A DNA stretch of 64,000 nt from positions 1,044,936 to 1,108,935 of the forward strand of contig JASEVX010000035.1 of NCBI GenBank assembly GCA_031761405.1, given 5' to 3'. A program made the position numbers and the translations under genes. The first letter of the stretch is position 1. The number at the start of each line of letters is the position of its first letter. Shown here in pieces: positions 31,480-43,647 of this stretch. This stretch comes from Serripes groenlandicus. Taxonomy: Eukaryota > Mollusca > Bivalvia > Cardiida > Cardiidae. The notes under the pieces are model-generated. The model made no database searches. It was not told the DNA's origin and saw only the letters and a list, made by a program, of their open reading frames with translations.

Positions 31480-31650
31480 AAAGGCTTTTTGCAAACAATG
31501 CAGTTTCAGGTGATACAGCTCGTAACGATTTGTTTGCCACTTTTAAAAATATCAAATTATACCAAAATTTGTGTTTGACGAAAAATGGAATGGTCCAATT
31601 TTCAACATGGAAGAGTCGACTTTATTAAACTCGGCAGTGAAAGAGTTAAA
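31480..31650 (+). mobile_element. PB2 MITE, truncated
   Basis: TTTTTGCAAACAATGCAGTT, a half hairpin, and a CGGCAGTGAAAGAGTTAA end. Confidence 0.65.
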
Positions 31651-31724
31651 AGAAATAAGCATCAAAGGTAGACCAGTAAATCTGTAACAGATAGGAATAA
31701 TTGTGGCTCACCAAGAAAAGGGTT

Positions 31725-31893
31725 TGGTAAACAATACTGATTCAGGCGAGTCAGCTCGTAACGAGCTGTCTCACCTGAAATCAGCATTGCTTGCTTTTTA
31801 TTTATCAAATTAGTCCAACACTTTTATTACATGAGAAATGGAGACGCCCGATTTTGAACATGGAATAGTCTACTTCAAACAATTCGGCGCTGA
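31725..31893 (+). mobile_element. PB2 MITE, left end missing
   Basis: AAACAATACTGATTCAGGCG, centre GCTCGTAACGAGC, right end TTCGGCGCTGAAAGAGTTAA. Confidence 0.8.
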
Positions 31894-32040
31894 AAGAGTT
31901 AAAAGAAATAACCATCAAAGGTAGAACAGATAGGAATAATTGTGGCTCACCAAGAAAAGGGTTAACTAATTATATACTTATGCCTTATGTATATATATAA
32001 CCAACCACCGGTCCATGTTTAACTCCAATCAATACACACA

Positions 32041-32258
32041 GTAACCCTTTCCCACATGCCAACGCACTTTGACGACTTTGGATATTATTGTGACAAAAGG
32101 AGGAATTGCTCACTATGAGCAATATATCCATTTGTCAGAATGCTTTCAAATCTCGTTAATAATTATACTTTGATTTCTAGATTTATTTTGTATTTGTCTT
32201 CTTGAATGTTTTCAAAATTATCGTCTGTTATAGATTCATTGTATTTGGGAAAGGGTTA
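32041..32258 (+). mobile_element. PB1 MITE
   Basis: TAACCCTTTCCCACATGCCA start, TTGCTCACTATGAGCAAT hairpin, TTGGGAAAGGGTTA end. Confidence 0.75.
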
Positions 32259-32284
32259 TACACAATTGGTTTACTCCTTGTATT

Positions 32285-32488
32285 TTGACGTTTTGCAGAA
32301 GACGACTTTGGAAAACATTGTGACAAAAGGAGGAATTGCTAAATATGAGCAATTTCCTCATTTGTCAGAATGCTTTTAAATTTCGTTAATAATTATACTA
32401 ACATTTATAGGTTTTTTTATTTGCTCGTTTCCCCTTTTTCCCAAAATAATCGTCTGTTATAGATTTATTGTATTTAGGAAAGGGTAAA
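32285..32488 (+). mobile_element. PB1 MITE, left end missing
   Basis: It closely parallels the preceding copy from GCAGAAGACGACTTTGG to TTAGGAAAGGGTAAA, so the two may be a local duplication. Confidence 0.65.
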
Positions 32489-33227
32489 CAACAATAGGTT
32501 TACTCTACTGTTTCAGTAACGTCATGAACATGTCTTCAGAGAATAATTAATGTTTTTTTTTTTTTTATGTAAATTTAACAAAAATGGACACGCATTCTAT
32601 GGGGGCTACATTTCTCACATGTATTCACCTTTGTCAGGGATGGGAATAAAACGCATGGTATTTCAAAGCTGACCACTGAGATGCAGTCAGTGTTATTGGC
32701 ACGCAAACGATTCACAATGATACCAGCGTTCATATATATTTGTACATGTTAAGGACCTTTTGAGTTGACATTGCTCCTTGACAAAAACATATAACGTGGA
32801 TATGTATAGAGTGGGTTGATTGTACAGGCATAGTGACCGTAAACATATCTTTTAGTACCTTTGGTATGAGTTGTTTGAACTGTGAAGGTTACGGTTTTAT
32901 CGCTTAAAACATGCGGTGACATTCACAAGATATATTGCAGGGACAACTGGATTAAATAGAACTTTGTAGGTATATTTTGTTTTTGGAAATGTTAAAATTA
33001 TTTGAACACTAACCTGTTTGATTAAGTGGACTGAATGTGTTTGTATTACTTTTAATTCAATTTGATTAAAATCTTCCATTTTTGCTAATTAGCCAAAGGA
33101 CACACGCAAAACCTCTGGTAAATATATATATGTACATTTTAACTGTACTGTACGTTAAGATCATTTACAAGTATTGTGCAAATCGATCGTGTTCTGCACT
33201 TTTCAAAGGTATGCACTGTTAAGTTAG
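32489..33227. other. Gene-less stretch
   Basis: A poly-T run at about 32550-32566 is the only notable feature. No exon or repeat family was recognised. Confidence 0.4.
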
Positions 33228-35825
33228 TTTTCCGTAAAGATATTAAAACTTCGTCAGCTCTCTTTTCCGTAAAGATATCTGCGCTTCTTCAGCTCTCTTT
33301 TCTGTCAAGATATTGGCCCTTCGTCAGATCTCCTTTCCGTAAAGATATATGCGCTTCGTCAGCTTTCTTTTCAGTAAAGATATTAATCCTTCTTCAGCTC
33401 TCTTTCCGTAAAGATATAAGCCCTTCGTCATATCTCCTTTTCGTAAAGGTATTAGCGCTTCGTCAGATATCCTTTCCGTGAAGATATTAGCGCTTCGACA
33501 GATATCCTTAACATAAAGATATTAGCGCTTCGTCAGATGTCCTTAACAGAAAGATATTAGCACTTCGTCAGATGTCCTCGTCAGATGTCTTTAACAGAAA
33601 TATATTAGCGCTTCGTCTGATCTCTTTTCCGTAAAGATATTAGCGATTCAACATATATCCTTAACATAAAGATATTAGCGCTTCGTAAGATGTCCGTAAC
33701 AGAAAGATATTAGCACTTCGTCAGGTGTCCTTAACATAAAGATATACGAGCTTCGACAGATATCCTTAACATAAAGATATTAGCGCTTCGTCAGATGTCC
33801 TTAACAGAAAGATATTAGCACTTCGTCAGATGTCTTTAACAGAAATATATTAGCGCTTCGTCTGATCTCTTTTCCGTAAAGATATTAGCGATTCAACATA
33901 TATCCTTAACATAAAGATATTAGCGCTTCGTAAGATGTCCGTAACAGAAATATATTAGCACTTCGTCAGGTGTCCTTAACATAAAGATATACGAGCTTCG
34001 TCAGATGTCCTTAACAGAAAGATATTAGCGCTTCGTCAGATGTCTTTAACATAAAGATATTAGCGCTTCGTCAGATGTCTTTAACAGAAAGATATTAGCG
34101 CTTCGTCAGATGTCTTTAACAGAAAGATATTAGCGCTTCGTCAGATGTCTTTAATAGAAAGATATTAGCGCTTCGACAGCTATCCTTAACATAAAGATAT
34201 AAACGCTTCGTCAGATGTCTTTAACAGAAAGATATTAGCGCTTCGTCAGATCTCTTTTCCGTAAAGATATGAGCGAGTCAACAGATATCCTTAACATAAA
34301 TATATTAGCGCTTCGTCAGATGTCCTTAACATAAAGATATTAGCGCTTCGTCAGATCTCCTTTCCGAAAAGATATTAGCGTTTCATCAGATATCCTTAAC
34401 ATAAAGATATAAGCGCTTCGTCAGATCTCCTTAACAGAAAGATATTAGCGCTTCGTAAGATGTCATTAACAGAAAGATATAAGCGCTTCGTCAGATCTCC
34501 TTAACATAAAGATATTTGCGCTTCGTCAGATGTCCTTAACAGAATGATATTAGCGCTTCGTCAGATCTCCTTAACATAAAGATATTAGCGCTTCGTCAGA
34601 TCTCATTAACAGAAAGATATTAGCGCTCCGTCATATCTCATCAACAGAAAGGTATTAGCACTTCGCCAGATCTTCTTAACATAAATATATTAGCGCTTCG
34701 TCAGATCTCCATACATAAATATATTAGCGCTTCGTCAGATCTCCTTAACAGAAAGATATTAGCTCTACGTCAGATCTCATTAACAGGAAGATATTAGCGC
34801 TTCGTCAGATCTCTTTAACAAAAAGATATTAGCGCTTCTTCAGATCTCCTTAACATAAATATATTAGCGCTTAGTAAGATATCCTTAACAGAAAGATATT
34901 AGCGTTTCGTCAGATCTCATTAACAGGAAGATATTAGCGCTTCGTCAGATCTCTTTAACTGAAAGATATAAGCCCTTCGTCAGATCTCTTTAACAGTTAT
35001 ATATTAGTGCTTCGTCAAAACTCTTTAACAGAAAGCTATTAGCTCTTCGTTAGATCTCATTTACAGACAGATATTAGCGCTTCGTTAAATCTCATTAACA
35101 GAAAGATAGTAACGCTTCCTTAGATCTCTTTAACAGAAAGATATAAGATCTTCGTCAGATCTCTTTAACAGAAAGATATTTGCGCTTCGTCAGATCTCTT
35201 TAACAGAAAGATATTAGCGCTTCGTCAGATCTCCTTAACATAAATATATTAGCGCTTAGTAAGATATCCTTAACAGAAAGATATTAGCGTTTCGTCAGAT
35301 CTCATTAACAGGAAGATATTAGCACTTCGTCAGATCTCTTTAACTGAAAGATATAAGCTCTTCGTCAGATCTCTTTAACAGTTACATATTAGTGCTTCGT
35401 CAAAACTCTTTAACAGAAAGCTATTAGCTCTTCGTTAGATCTCATTTACAGACAGATATTAGCGCTTCGTTAAATCTCATTAACAGAAAGATATTAACGC
35501 TTCCTCAGATCTCTTTAACAGAAATATATAAGATCTTCGTCAGATCTCTTTAACAGAAAGATATTAGCTCTTCGTCAGATATCATTAACAGAAAGATATT
35601 AGCGCTTCGTCAGATCTCTTTAACTAAAGATATAAGGACTTCGTCAGATCTCCTTAACAGAAAGATATTAGCTCTTCGACAGATCTCATTAACAGAAAAA
35701 TATTAGCGTTTCGTCAGATCTCTTTAACAAAAAATTATTAGCTCTTCGTCAGATCTTATTACAGAACGATATTATCGCTTCGTCAAATCACCTTCACAGA
35801 AAGATATTAGCGCTTTGTCAGATCT
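33228..35825. repeat. 35-bp minisatellite, about 74 copies
   Basis: The unit is TAGCGCTTCGTCAGATCTCC followed by TTAACAGAAAGATAT, with a period of 35 bp. The left third uses GTCC/ATAAAG variants and the right part CTCTTT/AGAAAG variants. Longer blocks repeat as well (compare 34850-35100 with 35235-35480), so amplification has also worked on multi-unit segments. There are no spacers, so it is not a CRISPR array. Confidence 0.95.
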
Positions 35826-35965
35826 CTATACATACTCGTCAAATAGCACAATATTCTATTATGTACCACTCATGAAGAAAAATACCGATATCATTTTTGA
35901 AAGAAACATGTTGAGAAAACATTATGAAGACGTATCACATGCAGACAAAACGCATCTTAGATTCT

Positions 35966-36300
<335 letters not shown>

Positions 36301-36500
36301 NNNNNNNNNNNNNNNNNNNNNNNNNNNNNNNNNNNNNNNNNNNNNNNNNNNNNNNNNNNNNNNNNNNNNNNNNNNNNNNNNNNNNNNNNNNNNNNNNNNN
36401 NNNNNNNNNNNNNNNNNNNNNNNNNNNNNNNNNNNNNNNNNNNNNNNNNNNNNNNNNNNNNNNNNNNNNNNNNNNNNNNNNNNNNNNNNNNNNNNNNNNN
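36301..36500. other. Assembly gap (200 N)
   Basis: The gap lies between the GA tract and a (TG)n tract at 36501-36513. The true length is unknown and is likely more simple repeat. Confidence 0.99.
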
Positions 36501-36584
36501 TGTGTGTGTGTGTGAGAGAGACAGCGAGAGACAGAGAGTGTGTGTGGCGAACTACCTGGTATCAGAAAATATTCTCAAAACATT

Positions 36585-36598
36585 ACTTTCATTTCCAG
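36585..36598 (+). other. Probable 3' splice site before the TRIM-like coding exon
   Basis: TTACTTTCATTTCCAG is a good acceptor 24 bp upstream of the ATG. The upstream untranslated exon would lie beyond the gap and microsatellite. Confidence 0.55.
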
Positions 36599-36622
36599 TG
36601 CCGTAGCTGTCTGTGAGTCAAC

Positions 36623-38473
36623 ATGGCGTCGTTATTCCAACGTGTCCACTCATCCAAGCTGACAAGATGCTCCGTGTGCCTACAGGAAGCAAAACACCCA
36701 AGAAGGTTACCATGCGATCACACGTTTTGCCAGAAATGTATTAAGGATCAGTTGTCAAAACTGACGTCCGTTAACTCATCTTTAGATAAGGTCACCATTG
36801 TGTGTCCGTACTGCAGGGACTATTTCATGTCAAGTACAGAATTTCGTAACGACACTACCAGAGGTCAAAAGTCTTCAAAGTCAAGCACTGTCCGGCGACC
36901 TCTTTCAGCACGCCCTGTTGACGATGGAAAGTCTGAAAGGTGTCAGCCATGTAAGGACGGAAGTGAGTACGAAACGGCATCGTTCTGGTGCCAAAATTGT
37001 TCCGAGTATCTTTGTTCGACGTGTGCAAAGTATCACAAGTCGATGAAGATGTCCAAAATGCATGTCGTGAAGACTATAAAGGACAAGGACAGGTATGGCA
37101 GCATCCAATCAAAAGTGGTTGATTTAATGGATTACAAGCCTAAACAAGATGTGGGCAACCGCTTCCAGAAAAATGGCGATTTTTGGTGTGATCCATGTGG
37201 GGAGACGAAGAAACGGACAGAAGCTATTTATTGGTGCGGAACATGCAAGGAGAAATTCTGCAAGGACTGCTGTCGATGCCACAAGAGCATGAAAATGTCA
37301 AAGGGTCATAGCATCATGTCCATGAGAGATGTCGTCTCTAAATCAGAAACGAAGTACAGCCTTGATGTAGAGTGCGAACGTCATCCTGGCGAGATTCTCA
37401 GTCTTTACTGTAAAAGATGTCAGATGTCTTGCTGTGGTATTTGTGCCATTACCGTCCATGAAAAGTGTGGGGCTACCCTTAAAGCTGACATGAAGCCAAA
37501 AGGCGTCACAAAGGCTATTCAATCGACTATCGCAGCCAAGTCCGGCATTTTGAAATATGACCAGAAAAGGAACATGTCAGTATCCATTGACGATAACAAT
37601 GACAAAAAGAACAAAGACAATGGAGGAAAGACCGAAACCAAGAAATGCTCCATACCGAAAAACAGAATGGACAACAGAAAATCTAGAATTAACTATGGTT
37701 CAGTCACAAATGACGATTGGATTATCTCCCTTGTTGTTCTGAATTCCGGGAATATTTTGTTTATAGAACTGTACCAAAATGAACTGAAAATGATGACCAG
37801 TACAGGCGACCTTGTCTCGACGTGCACTTTTAATGGCGACCCATGGTCAGTGGCCGTATACAATGATTCCCTCGCAGTGGTCAGTTTCTCGGACAGGAAA
37901 CAGCTACAATTGATCAACATAACCCGCTACGGACTGGAAGCGGGCAAGCGGATCAACACACGGCATAAAACCCTTTCCGTCTGCTTCACTAAGGATTTGA
38001 TTGTAGCTTCATGCTGGGACGGCTGCATTCACATTATGAACATCGTTGGCAACGAGCTATCGTATGTTGACAAAGATCACAATGGCTACAAGCTTTTTAC
38101 AAACCCTGAATACATCGCAGCCGACAAGAAAGGCACAACTGTATATGTGACAGATTACAAACAAAATACGGTAACAGCTTTGAGACTACTACCAAATAGG
38201 ATAGACAACAGGCCAGTCTGGGTTTACAGAGATTCTGAACTCGAAGGGCCGAAAGGAATCGCAGTCGATCAACATGGTACCATCTACGTTTCCGGTATGT
38301 CCAGTCGAAACATCTTCCGGTTATCACCAGAAGGGGAGAGAATCCAGGTCTACAGACGAAGGGAGGATCGTGATTATTATGAAGCTCTAGCGTTGTCTCC
38401 CGTTGGTGATAGAATTTATGCCTCGGCTTATGAGGACGACACCATAATGGTATTTACACTCTCCAAGTTATAG
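36623..38473 (+). CDS. TRIM-like RING/B-box protein with NHL-like propeller, 616 aa
   Basis: A single uninterrupted coding exon. The start ATG (context AACATGG) is the first in frame after a likely acceptor. An N-terminal C3HC4 RING is complete: C16, C19, C31, H33, C36, C39, C61, C64. Two similar B-box-like zinc modules follow at about 107-147 and 189-229; both end with HKSMKMSK and a histidine, so one is a duplicate of the other. A B-box2-like module (C251-C282) has CERH, CKRC, CGIC and H279, but cysteine (C282) where the last histidine is usual. There is no long coiled coil. Residues about 365-616 form beta-propeller-like repeats, with GPKGIAVDQHGTIYVSG at 542 typical of NHL repeats. Inferred role: cytosolic E3 ubiquitin ligase of the TRIM2/3/71-like type that is greatly expanded in bivalves; the target is unknown. 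Confidence 0.9.
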   Translation: MASLFQRVHSSKLTRCSVCLQEAKHPRRLPCDHTFCQKCIKDQLSKLTSVNSSLDKVTIVCPYCRDYFMSSTEFRNDTTRGQKSSKSSTVRRPLSARPVDDGKSERCQPCKDGSEYETASFWCQNCSEYLCSTCAKYHKSMKMSKMHVVKTIKDKDRYGSIQSKVVDLMDYKPKQDVGNRFQKNGDFWCDPCGETKKRTEAIYWCGTCKEKFCKDCCRCHKSMKMSKGHSIMSMRDVVSKSETKYSLDVECERHPGEILSLYCKRCQMSCCGICAITVHEKCGATLKADMKPKGVTKAIQSTIAAKSGILKYDQKRNMSVSIDDNNDKKNKDNGGKTETKKCSIPKNRMDNRKSRINYGSVTNDDWIISLVVLNSGNILFIELYQNELKMMTSTGDLVSTCTFNGDPWSVAVYNDSLAVVSFSDRKQLQLINITRYGLEAGKRINTRHKTLSVCFTKDLIVASCWDGCIHIMNIVGNELSYVDKDHNGYKLFTNPEYIAADKKGTTVYVTDYKQNTVTALRLLPNRIDNRPVWVYRDSELEGPKGIAVDQHGTIYVSGMSSRNIFRLSPEGERIQVYRRREDRDYYEALALSPVGDRIYASAYEDDTIMVFTLSKL

Positions 38474-38529
38474 CTTACGATCTTTAAGACTGTGATTGTT
38501 CGATATCGGTTTCACAACCACAATGACAC

Positions 38530-38935
38530 GTCTGGAGCACAATGAGAAAACAACACGGCTGAATTAGAAATTGAAACTTTCGACAGAACAACAGCAGATG
38601 ATATTGATAACAAATATGACTCAATTAGAAAGTGAAACTTTTGACAGAACAACAGCAGACGATTTTGAAAAAAGATATGGCTCAATTAGAAATTGAAAAT
38701 TTCGACAGAACTTCAGCAGAAAACATTAAGCAGACGGTTTTGAAAAATAGTTTGTCTAATTAGAAATAATACTTTTAAACATTAATTCAGTAGACCATTT
38801 TGAAAACAATAAGGTTCAATTAGAAATTGATTTTTATAACAGGAATTGAGCAGATAACTTTGGAAACAATTAAATCCAATAAGAAATTTAACAGTCGATT
38901 GTGAAAACAATAATGTCCAATAAGAAAAACTAGGT
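38530..38935 (+). repeat. Decaying ~66-bp tandem repeat downstream of the TRIM-like gene
   Basis: About six units contain CAATTAGAAATTGAAACTTT and CAGCAGACGATTTTGAAAA; similarity falls off to the right. The second motif resembles the inner part of PB1, so the array may be seeded by a MITE fragment. Confidence 0.65.
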
Positions 38936-39074
38936 CAGAACGTCAGCAGTTTGTTGATTTAACATAAACATAAAATAGCAAATATGATAAAACAGATTAA
39001 ATGTTGTAGTAATTATCTTTAAGTCTTCGATTGTTATAACGGAACATAATGGCACTGGTTTGAGTACACTATAC

Positions 39075-39321
39075 CGAGGGCTTGGTGTAAAAACGGTTGT
39101 AACTAAAAATGCTATTTTTTTTAGCAAGGTTAATCCCCTCGCCATAAAGTCTTTATGAACGTCAATCATTTTTCTTGGTAAACAATGGAAATGTAGGTGC
39201 CATTGCTCGTTCTGAGCAATGGCACCTAAATTTGCATTGTTTACAAAGCGGTTAAAATTTCCCCTAAACCAGGGTTTTCAAAATAGGTTTTTAGTTAGAA
39301 CCGTTTCACGCCAAGGCCTCG
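39075..39321. mobile_element. FB3 foldback MITE, copy 2
   Basis: Ends CGAGGGCTTGGTGTAAAAAC and, inverted, CGAGGCCTTGGCGTGAAAC. ATAC flanks both sides (39071-39074, 39322-39325). The centre is ATTGCTCGTTCTGAGCAAT. Confidence 0.85.
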
Positions 39322-39629
39322 ATACACACTTTTTAAGAGGTCTAGATGCTTGGCATTGCGGATATATATGTAAAAGGGAGGTGAAGACCATTGCTCACAG
39401 TGACCAATATTTTGTTTTCAATATTCACAAATGTACGTTCTTCCCGAAATAGAACCGCTGTTTATAGTTTGAATCGGACTGTTACATAACGATGGGTATA
39501 TAAATGTTTATATATTAAACCTAACAAGTATGTGTGTTTACTTATTTCGAGCTCGAATAGTTTCAAACAGCAGAGAGCGATACCAAACTTCGAAAACTAT
39601 TGCTATACTTTGGGACCAGAACAAAATGG

Positions 39630-39814
39630 TCATACCGAATAATTTAAAAAGCCAGTAGTAATGGCATTCCTCTCCGTGGCGCTTAGGATATTAGGGTATA
39701 GCATTACGACACTGACTCATTGGTTTCAGGATAAATAAAGCAGTGGTAACGATCTTAGTTAGGAAATGCCGTGTATACATACCGTGTATAACTGCCAAAT
39801 TATCGCAAGTGGCT
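39630..39814 (+). mobile_element. SINE2, head missing
   Basis: GGTCATACCGAATAATTTAA, body with GCATTACGACACTGACTCAT, tail TATCGCAAGTGGCTTTAA, at whose TTAA a PB2 MITE has inserted. Confidence 0.7.
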
Positions 39815-40027
39815 TTAACCCTTTCAGCGCCGAATTGTTTAAAGTAGACTCTTCCATGTTCAAACTCGGACGACCCTATTTTCATGTTTTAGGATCTTTG
39901 GAATATTTTTATAACTCACAGCCAAGCAATGCAGATTTCAGGTGAGACAGCTCGTTACGAGCTGACTCACCTGAATCTGTATTGTTTGCAAAAAGCTCAA
40001 TATTGCCTTTGGCGCTGAAAAAGTTAA
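39815..40027 (-). mobile_element. PB2 MITE, full length
   Basis: TTAA at 39815-39818 and 40024-40027; ends CCCTTTCAGCGCCGAATTG and TTTGGCGCTGAAAAAG; centre GCTCGTTACGAGC. Confidence 0.9.
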
Positions 40028-40147
40028 ACAAGATGTAAACAAAACAAATGTAACCCAAGACGACATTGGAAAGGTAATGTGATATAGGGGAGTTAAATCT
40101 ATCTGGTTTCAAACAACATGTCGATCTGACTTATTCCCCTTCGTAAT

Positions 40148-40450
40148 TTATTGATTTATTGGGATCTAACGCCGTTTTTCAACAATTGTTCAGGTCATAT
40201 CACGGCGGCCAGTTCACCTACTCATGTATTTCTTGGCTTTCTCAAACCAGTACTTCATACAACGTTCTTTCCAAGCAACTGGCTGCTTTTCCACATAGAC
40301 TGATAGCCCATTGGTGGAAGTCGAATGACGCTTGTTACGTAACGATGACTTTTGTCAAACGTCGGAAAGAAGGTTGGCCAAGCTGGGATTTGACTCACAA
40401 CCCATAGATTGACAGCAGGCGTCGCTACCGACTGAGCTAACGGGGCTCGG
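40148..40450 (-). mobile_element. SINE1, full length
   Basis: Minus strand: TAACGCCGTTTTTCAACAAT tail, GGCGGCCAGTTCACCTACTC body, and a head ending CCGACTGAGCTAACGGGGCT. Confidence 0.85.
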
Positions 40451-41284
40451 TATAAACAAAGCTACATCCAAGTGTGTATACAGGTCAAATTACGCCAAAT
40501 GGTCCATACAAAAAACCTTTGTTTGCGTAGAAATGAGGGTATACCATCACCAGAATGTATTTCGAATAATGTGTATAGGATGTACTGGAAGTGGTTGATT
40601 TAATCACTTTTAGTATTCTGGCCTTGTTTTAAGGTCAAAGGGATTAGAGTGCGGGCAGAAAATATTGTCCAGAGGATTTCAGACGATAACGTTGAATACC
40701 CTCTGACTGATTTGTAATCAAAACAGTGTTTTCTTTTAGCTTTATTGACAGCTTAGGAGCCGTTTTCAGAACAACATGTATTTTCTGAAATTGAAAGTAA
40801 AATTAACTGAAAGTAGAGAATGCTAAACACCGCTTTTGTCCGGGCCCGATTTGGTCCAAAATGACGGTAACCATTTTTGCCTGGTCAGTTCCTTTTTTTT
40901 TGCATAATGCATGACACCCCCATTTTCTTTTCATTGTTTTAAAGCTTAGAGGTAACTATTTTCAGTGATATATGGTGTTCTACATGAGAAAGGCTTAGAA
41001 AGTGTGACAATTGAGGACTGAAACTCGTCGATTTACATGGAAACCAGATTCGTGAACGCCGTTACGCATTGAAATATACGTTACCTTCATTGTTTAGTAG
41101 GAGGAATATCGATATGAATATAGATCTCAATGTCGAGCCAGGTCGATATTCGAGAACATGGTGCTATCGTCTTTCTGATCATGTAGAAGCGTGAATACCG
41201 ATTTGAATATCGATTTGAATAAAGACACAGGTCGATATTCGGCAAAATGGTTATTTACTAATTGTGATCGTATAATAGCTCGAA
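40451..41284. other. Gene-less stretch with a short duplication
   Basis: Two related segments of about 100 bp with GAATATCGAT..GAATA and AGGTCGATATTCG lie at 41100-41160 and 41195-41250. The rest is unrecognised. Confidence 0.45.
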
Positions 41285-41400
41285 TATCGATTTCTCTGTC
41301 TGTCCGCGTTAGCCTGCGCGGCATGCTTAGGCTAATCCGGGTCGATACGTTACGCAGAGTACACAATGTTGGTTTTCTGTGGAACGGCTCAATTTAATTT
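41285..41400 (+). repeat. R-family dispersed repeat
   Basis: GTTAGCCTGCGCGGCATGCT, TAATCCGGGTCGATACGTTA and GCAGAGTACACAATGTTGG. Confidence 0.65.
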
Positions 41401-41757
41401 ATATGTTCATACATCACCCTTAGCCACGTGCATTGGTATGGCTAGGTCGTGACCGTCCTCCCTCATACCTTACAATGAATATGTTATTAGTAGTATATAG
41501 AAATGTGTTAGTATATAGAAATTGTTAATGCCCATTGATGTAATAAACATACACCTTTTATGTGTAGATCTTTTTAATAATGAACATTTGCGAATCTACA
41601 TTATTGACAAGTTCAAGTTGTGTCTTTTAGCATGGACAGGATATTTAACGTATGCTTGTATATTGACTTTAGAAAGAAACTTCCACTGAGTATAACATTG
41701 TGTTTATAATTAATTAGTTGAATTCGTTGAATACATGAATATCCTAGAGGTCGGTCG

Positions 41758-42099
41758 CGAGCCCCGGTAGCTCAGTCGGTAGCGACGCGGGCTGTCAATC
41801 CAGGGGTTGTGAGTTCGAATCCCGGCTCAGCCAACTTTCTTTTCGACGATTGACAAAAGTCAACGCGACATGCGTCATTCGTCTTCCACCAATGGGCTAA
41901 GTCTATGTGGAAAAGCAGCCAGTTGCTTTGAAAGATTGTTGTGCGGAGTACTGGTGTGAGAAAACCAGGAAATGCATGAGTAGGTGAACTGGCCGCCGAG
42001 AAATAACTGAGAAATTGTTAAAAACGGTGTTAAACCCCAATCAATCAATCAATCGATCAATCAATCGATCAATCAATCAACCAATCGATCAAGCAATCG

Positions 42100-42137
<38 letters not shown>
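41758..42137 (+). mobile_element. SINE1, full length, with expanded AATC tail
   Basis: Head GAGCCCCGGTAGCTCAGTCG and B box GGTTGTGAGTTCGAATCCC; the (AATC)n tail spans about 95 bp with GATC interruptions. Confidence 0.9.
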
Positions 42138-42138
<1 letters not shown>

Positions 42139-42258
42139 CTAGAGGTCGGTTCACTCGTTTAGTTTATCAAGCTTCATTGTCGTTGCAAAGATCTAGGGTT
42201 ATTAAAGACGTAAATATCATTTTGTTATGAGATTAATCTGAAGGTAAACAACTCGAAG

Positions 42259-42493
42259 TTAACCCTTTCCCTCACTCATATAGACGCTATCTGACGCCTC
42301 TGCAGCAGACGGCTTTTTGCAAACATAGTGACAAAAGAAGAAATTGCACAAAACGTGCAATTTCTCCTTTTGACCCAATGTCTCTCCACTTTTCGTCATA
42401 GGTTATCCATTCAATTATGGAGATTTTCTATGTTTTGACAAAATACGTTCAAAGTCGTCTGCTGCAGAATTGTCGTATGAGAGAAAGGGTTAA
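42259..42493 (+). mobile_element. PB1 MITE, full length
   Basis: TTAA at 42259-42262 and 42490-42493; centre TTGCACAAAACGTGCAA; an extra CTCA duplication in the left end. Confidence 0.9.
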
Positions 42494-42554
42494 ACAACAA
42501 AAACACCCTAGTTTTATGAATCGTAATACACATATGAGCCGAATAACGAGAAAA

Positions 42555-42715
42555 CCAACATTGTGGACTCTGCGTTAAGTATCGACCCGGACCAGCCTAA
42601 ACATGCCGCGCAGGCTAACCCGGACAGACACTTTTCGCTTCCTGTGGATTTTCTGTTTCAGTAATCATTACTCTATACCTCTATCTTCCTGAGATGTGTC
42701 GGCCCGGATTTGCTC
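42555..42715 (-). repeat. R-family dispersed repeat
   Basis: Reverse complement shows GGGTTAGCCTGCGCGGCATG, GGTCCGGGTCGATACTTAAC and GCAGAGTCCACAATGTTGG. At its other end it has GGGCCGACACATCT. Confidence 0.65.
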
Positions 42716-43572
42716 ATATTGAGAAACGTTTGTCTTTTTTTAAAGACCCTTAAGAAGCGTACAGTTTAACCCCCAAAAATGCAACTTGTGTTGAGCGAAA
42801 CCCTCTTTTGATTGACGGATAAATGTCTTCCCACATCTGACGATAAATAAGCTGACAATCTGGTAACAAATACAATTATAGGATGTAGTATCAACCTTGT
42901 TAAGTCAATCCATGCGTAACTGGACGTTTGCAAGAAAAATACCATTGACGTCGCCCGGAAAATTGATTTGATTTGGTATCACTTAAGCATTAGAAATATT
43001 TCCAAAGTAATTTGCTTTTAAACTATATGAATTACACAATTGAAAATTAAAACGCTTTCAACATACTTAATCACGCGTAAAGTTCATGGGTGATTCCTAA
43101 ATATTGTAAATCGAGTGGAGAAAAGGCAGCTTTTCGAATCCGACTTAAAAACAAATTTAGATCATCGAGTCACAATGATAACATATATACTCAAAAAATC
43201 AAATTATTGAAAAGATGACAAAATAAATAGTTGACAAAAATATAACATATACGGTAAATGTGTATGTTATAGCCTAGGTGTCAGAATTCCCAAAATTCCT
43301 TTTGAATACTTTTCAGCGGTAACGTTTGTCAGGAATCTAAGTACCATAGTATTTTATTCAAGATTCCTGCGTAAATACATCAAATTCTCAACCGAAATTA
43401 ACCAAAACAAGCCCAGAAGACGGAATAAATTTCCAGTGATAAAATTAACTCAAAAGAGAATCAAATTATTTGAATGATAGCTGTTTTCTATAAAGATAAA
43501 ACGCTTTAATTATGAATAATTCGCTATCTTGTTTATCGATTTTTAAACATAAATTAACTGAAAGTAACGACG
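42716..43572. other. Gene-less stretch
   Basis: AT-rich sequence with no recognised repeat. The missing last exon of the ZP gene could lie in this general direction, but no candidate was convincing. Confidence 0.35.
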
Positions 43573-43574
43573 CA

Positions 43575-43647
43575 GTCCGCCTGGTGAAGCGATTAACATA
43601 TTTGCTTGCCACGCGGGAGACCAGGGTTCGATTCCCGGTCAGACTTT
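43575..43647 (+). pseudogene. tRNA-Gly(GCC)-like gene, decayed
   Basis: The 3' half, GCTTGCCACGCGGGAGACC then GGGTTCGATTCCCGG, matches a tRNA-Gly with anticodon GCC, and a T8 run follows. The T stem has one mismatch and the acceptor (AGTCCGC against TCAGACT) pairs at only five of seven positions. It could also be a SINE head. Confidence 0.45.

Noticed and set aside
33228..35825. Regular 35-bp repeat that might look like a CRISPR array
   Set aside because: The repeats touch each other with no unique spacers, variants are scattered, and the sequence is eukaryotic.
41758..41830. SINE1 heads as tRNA genes
   Set aside because: A and B boxes are present, but the anticodon arm (GGGCTGTCAATCCAG) does not form a proper stem and the sequence runs on into a SINE body.
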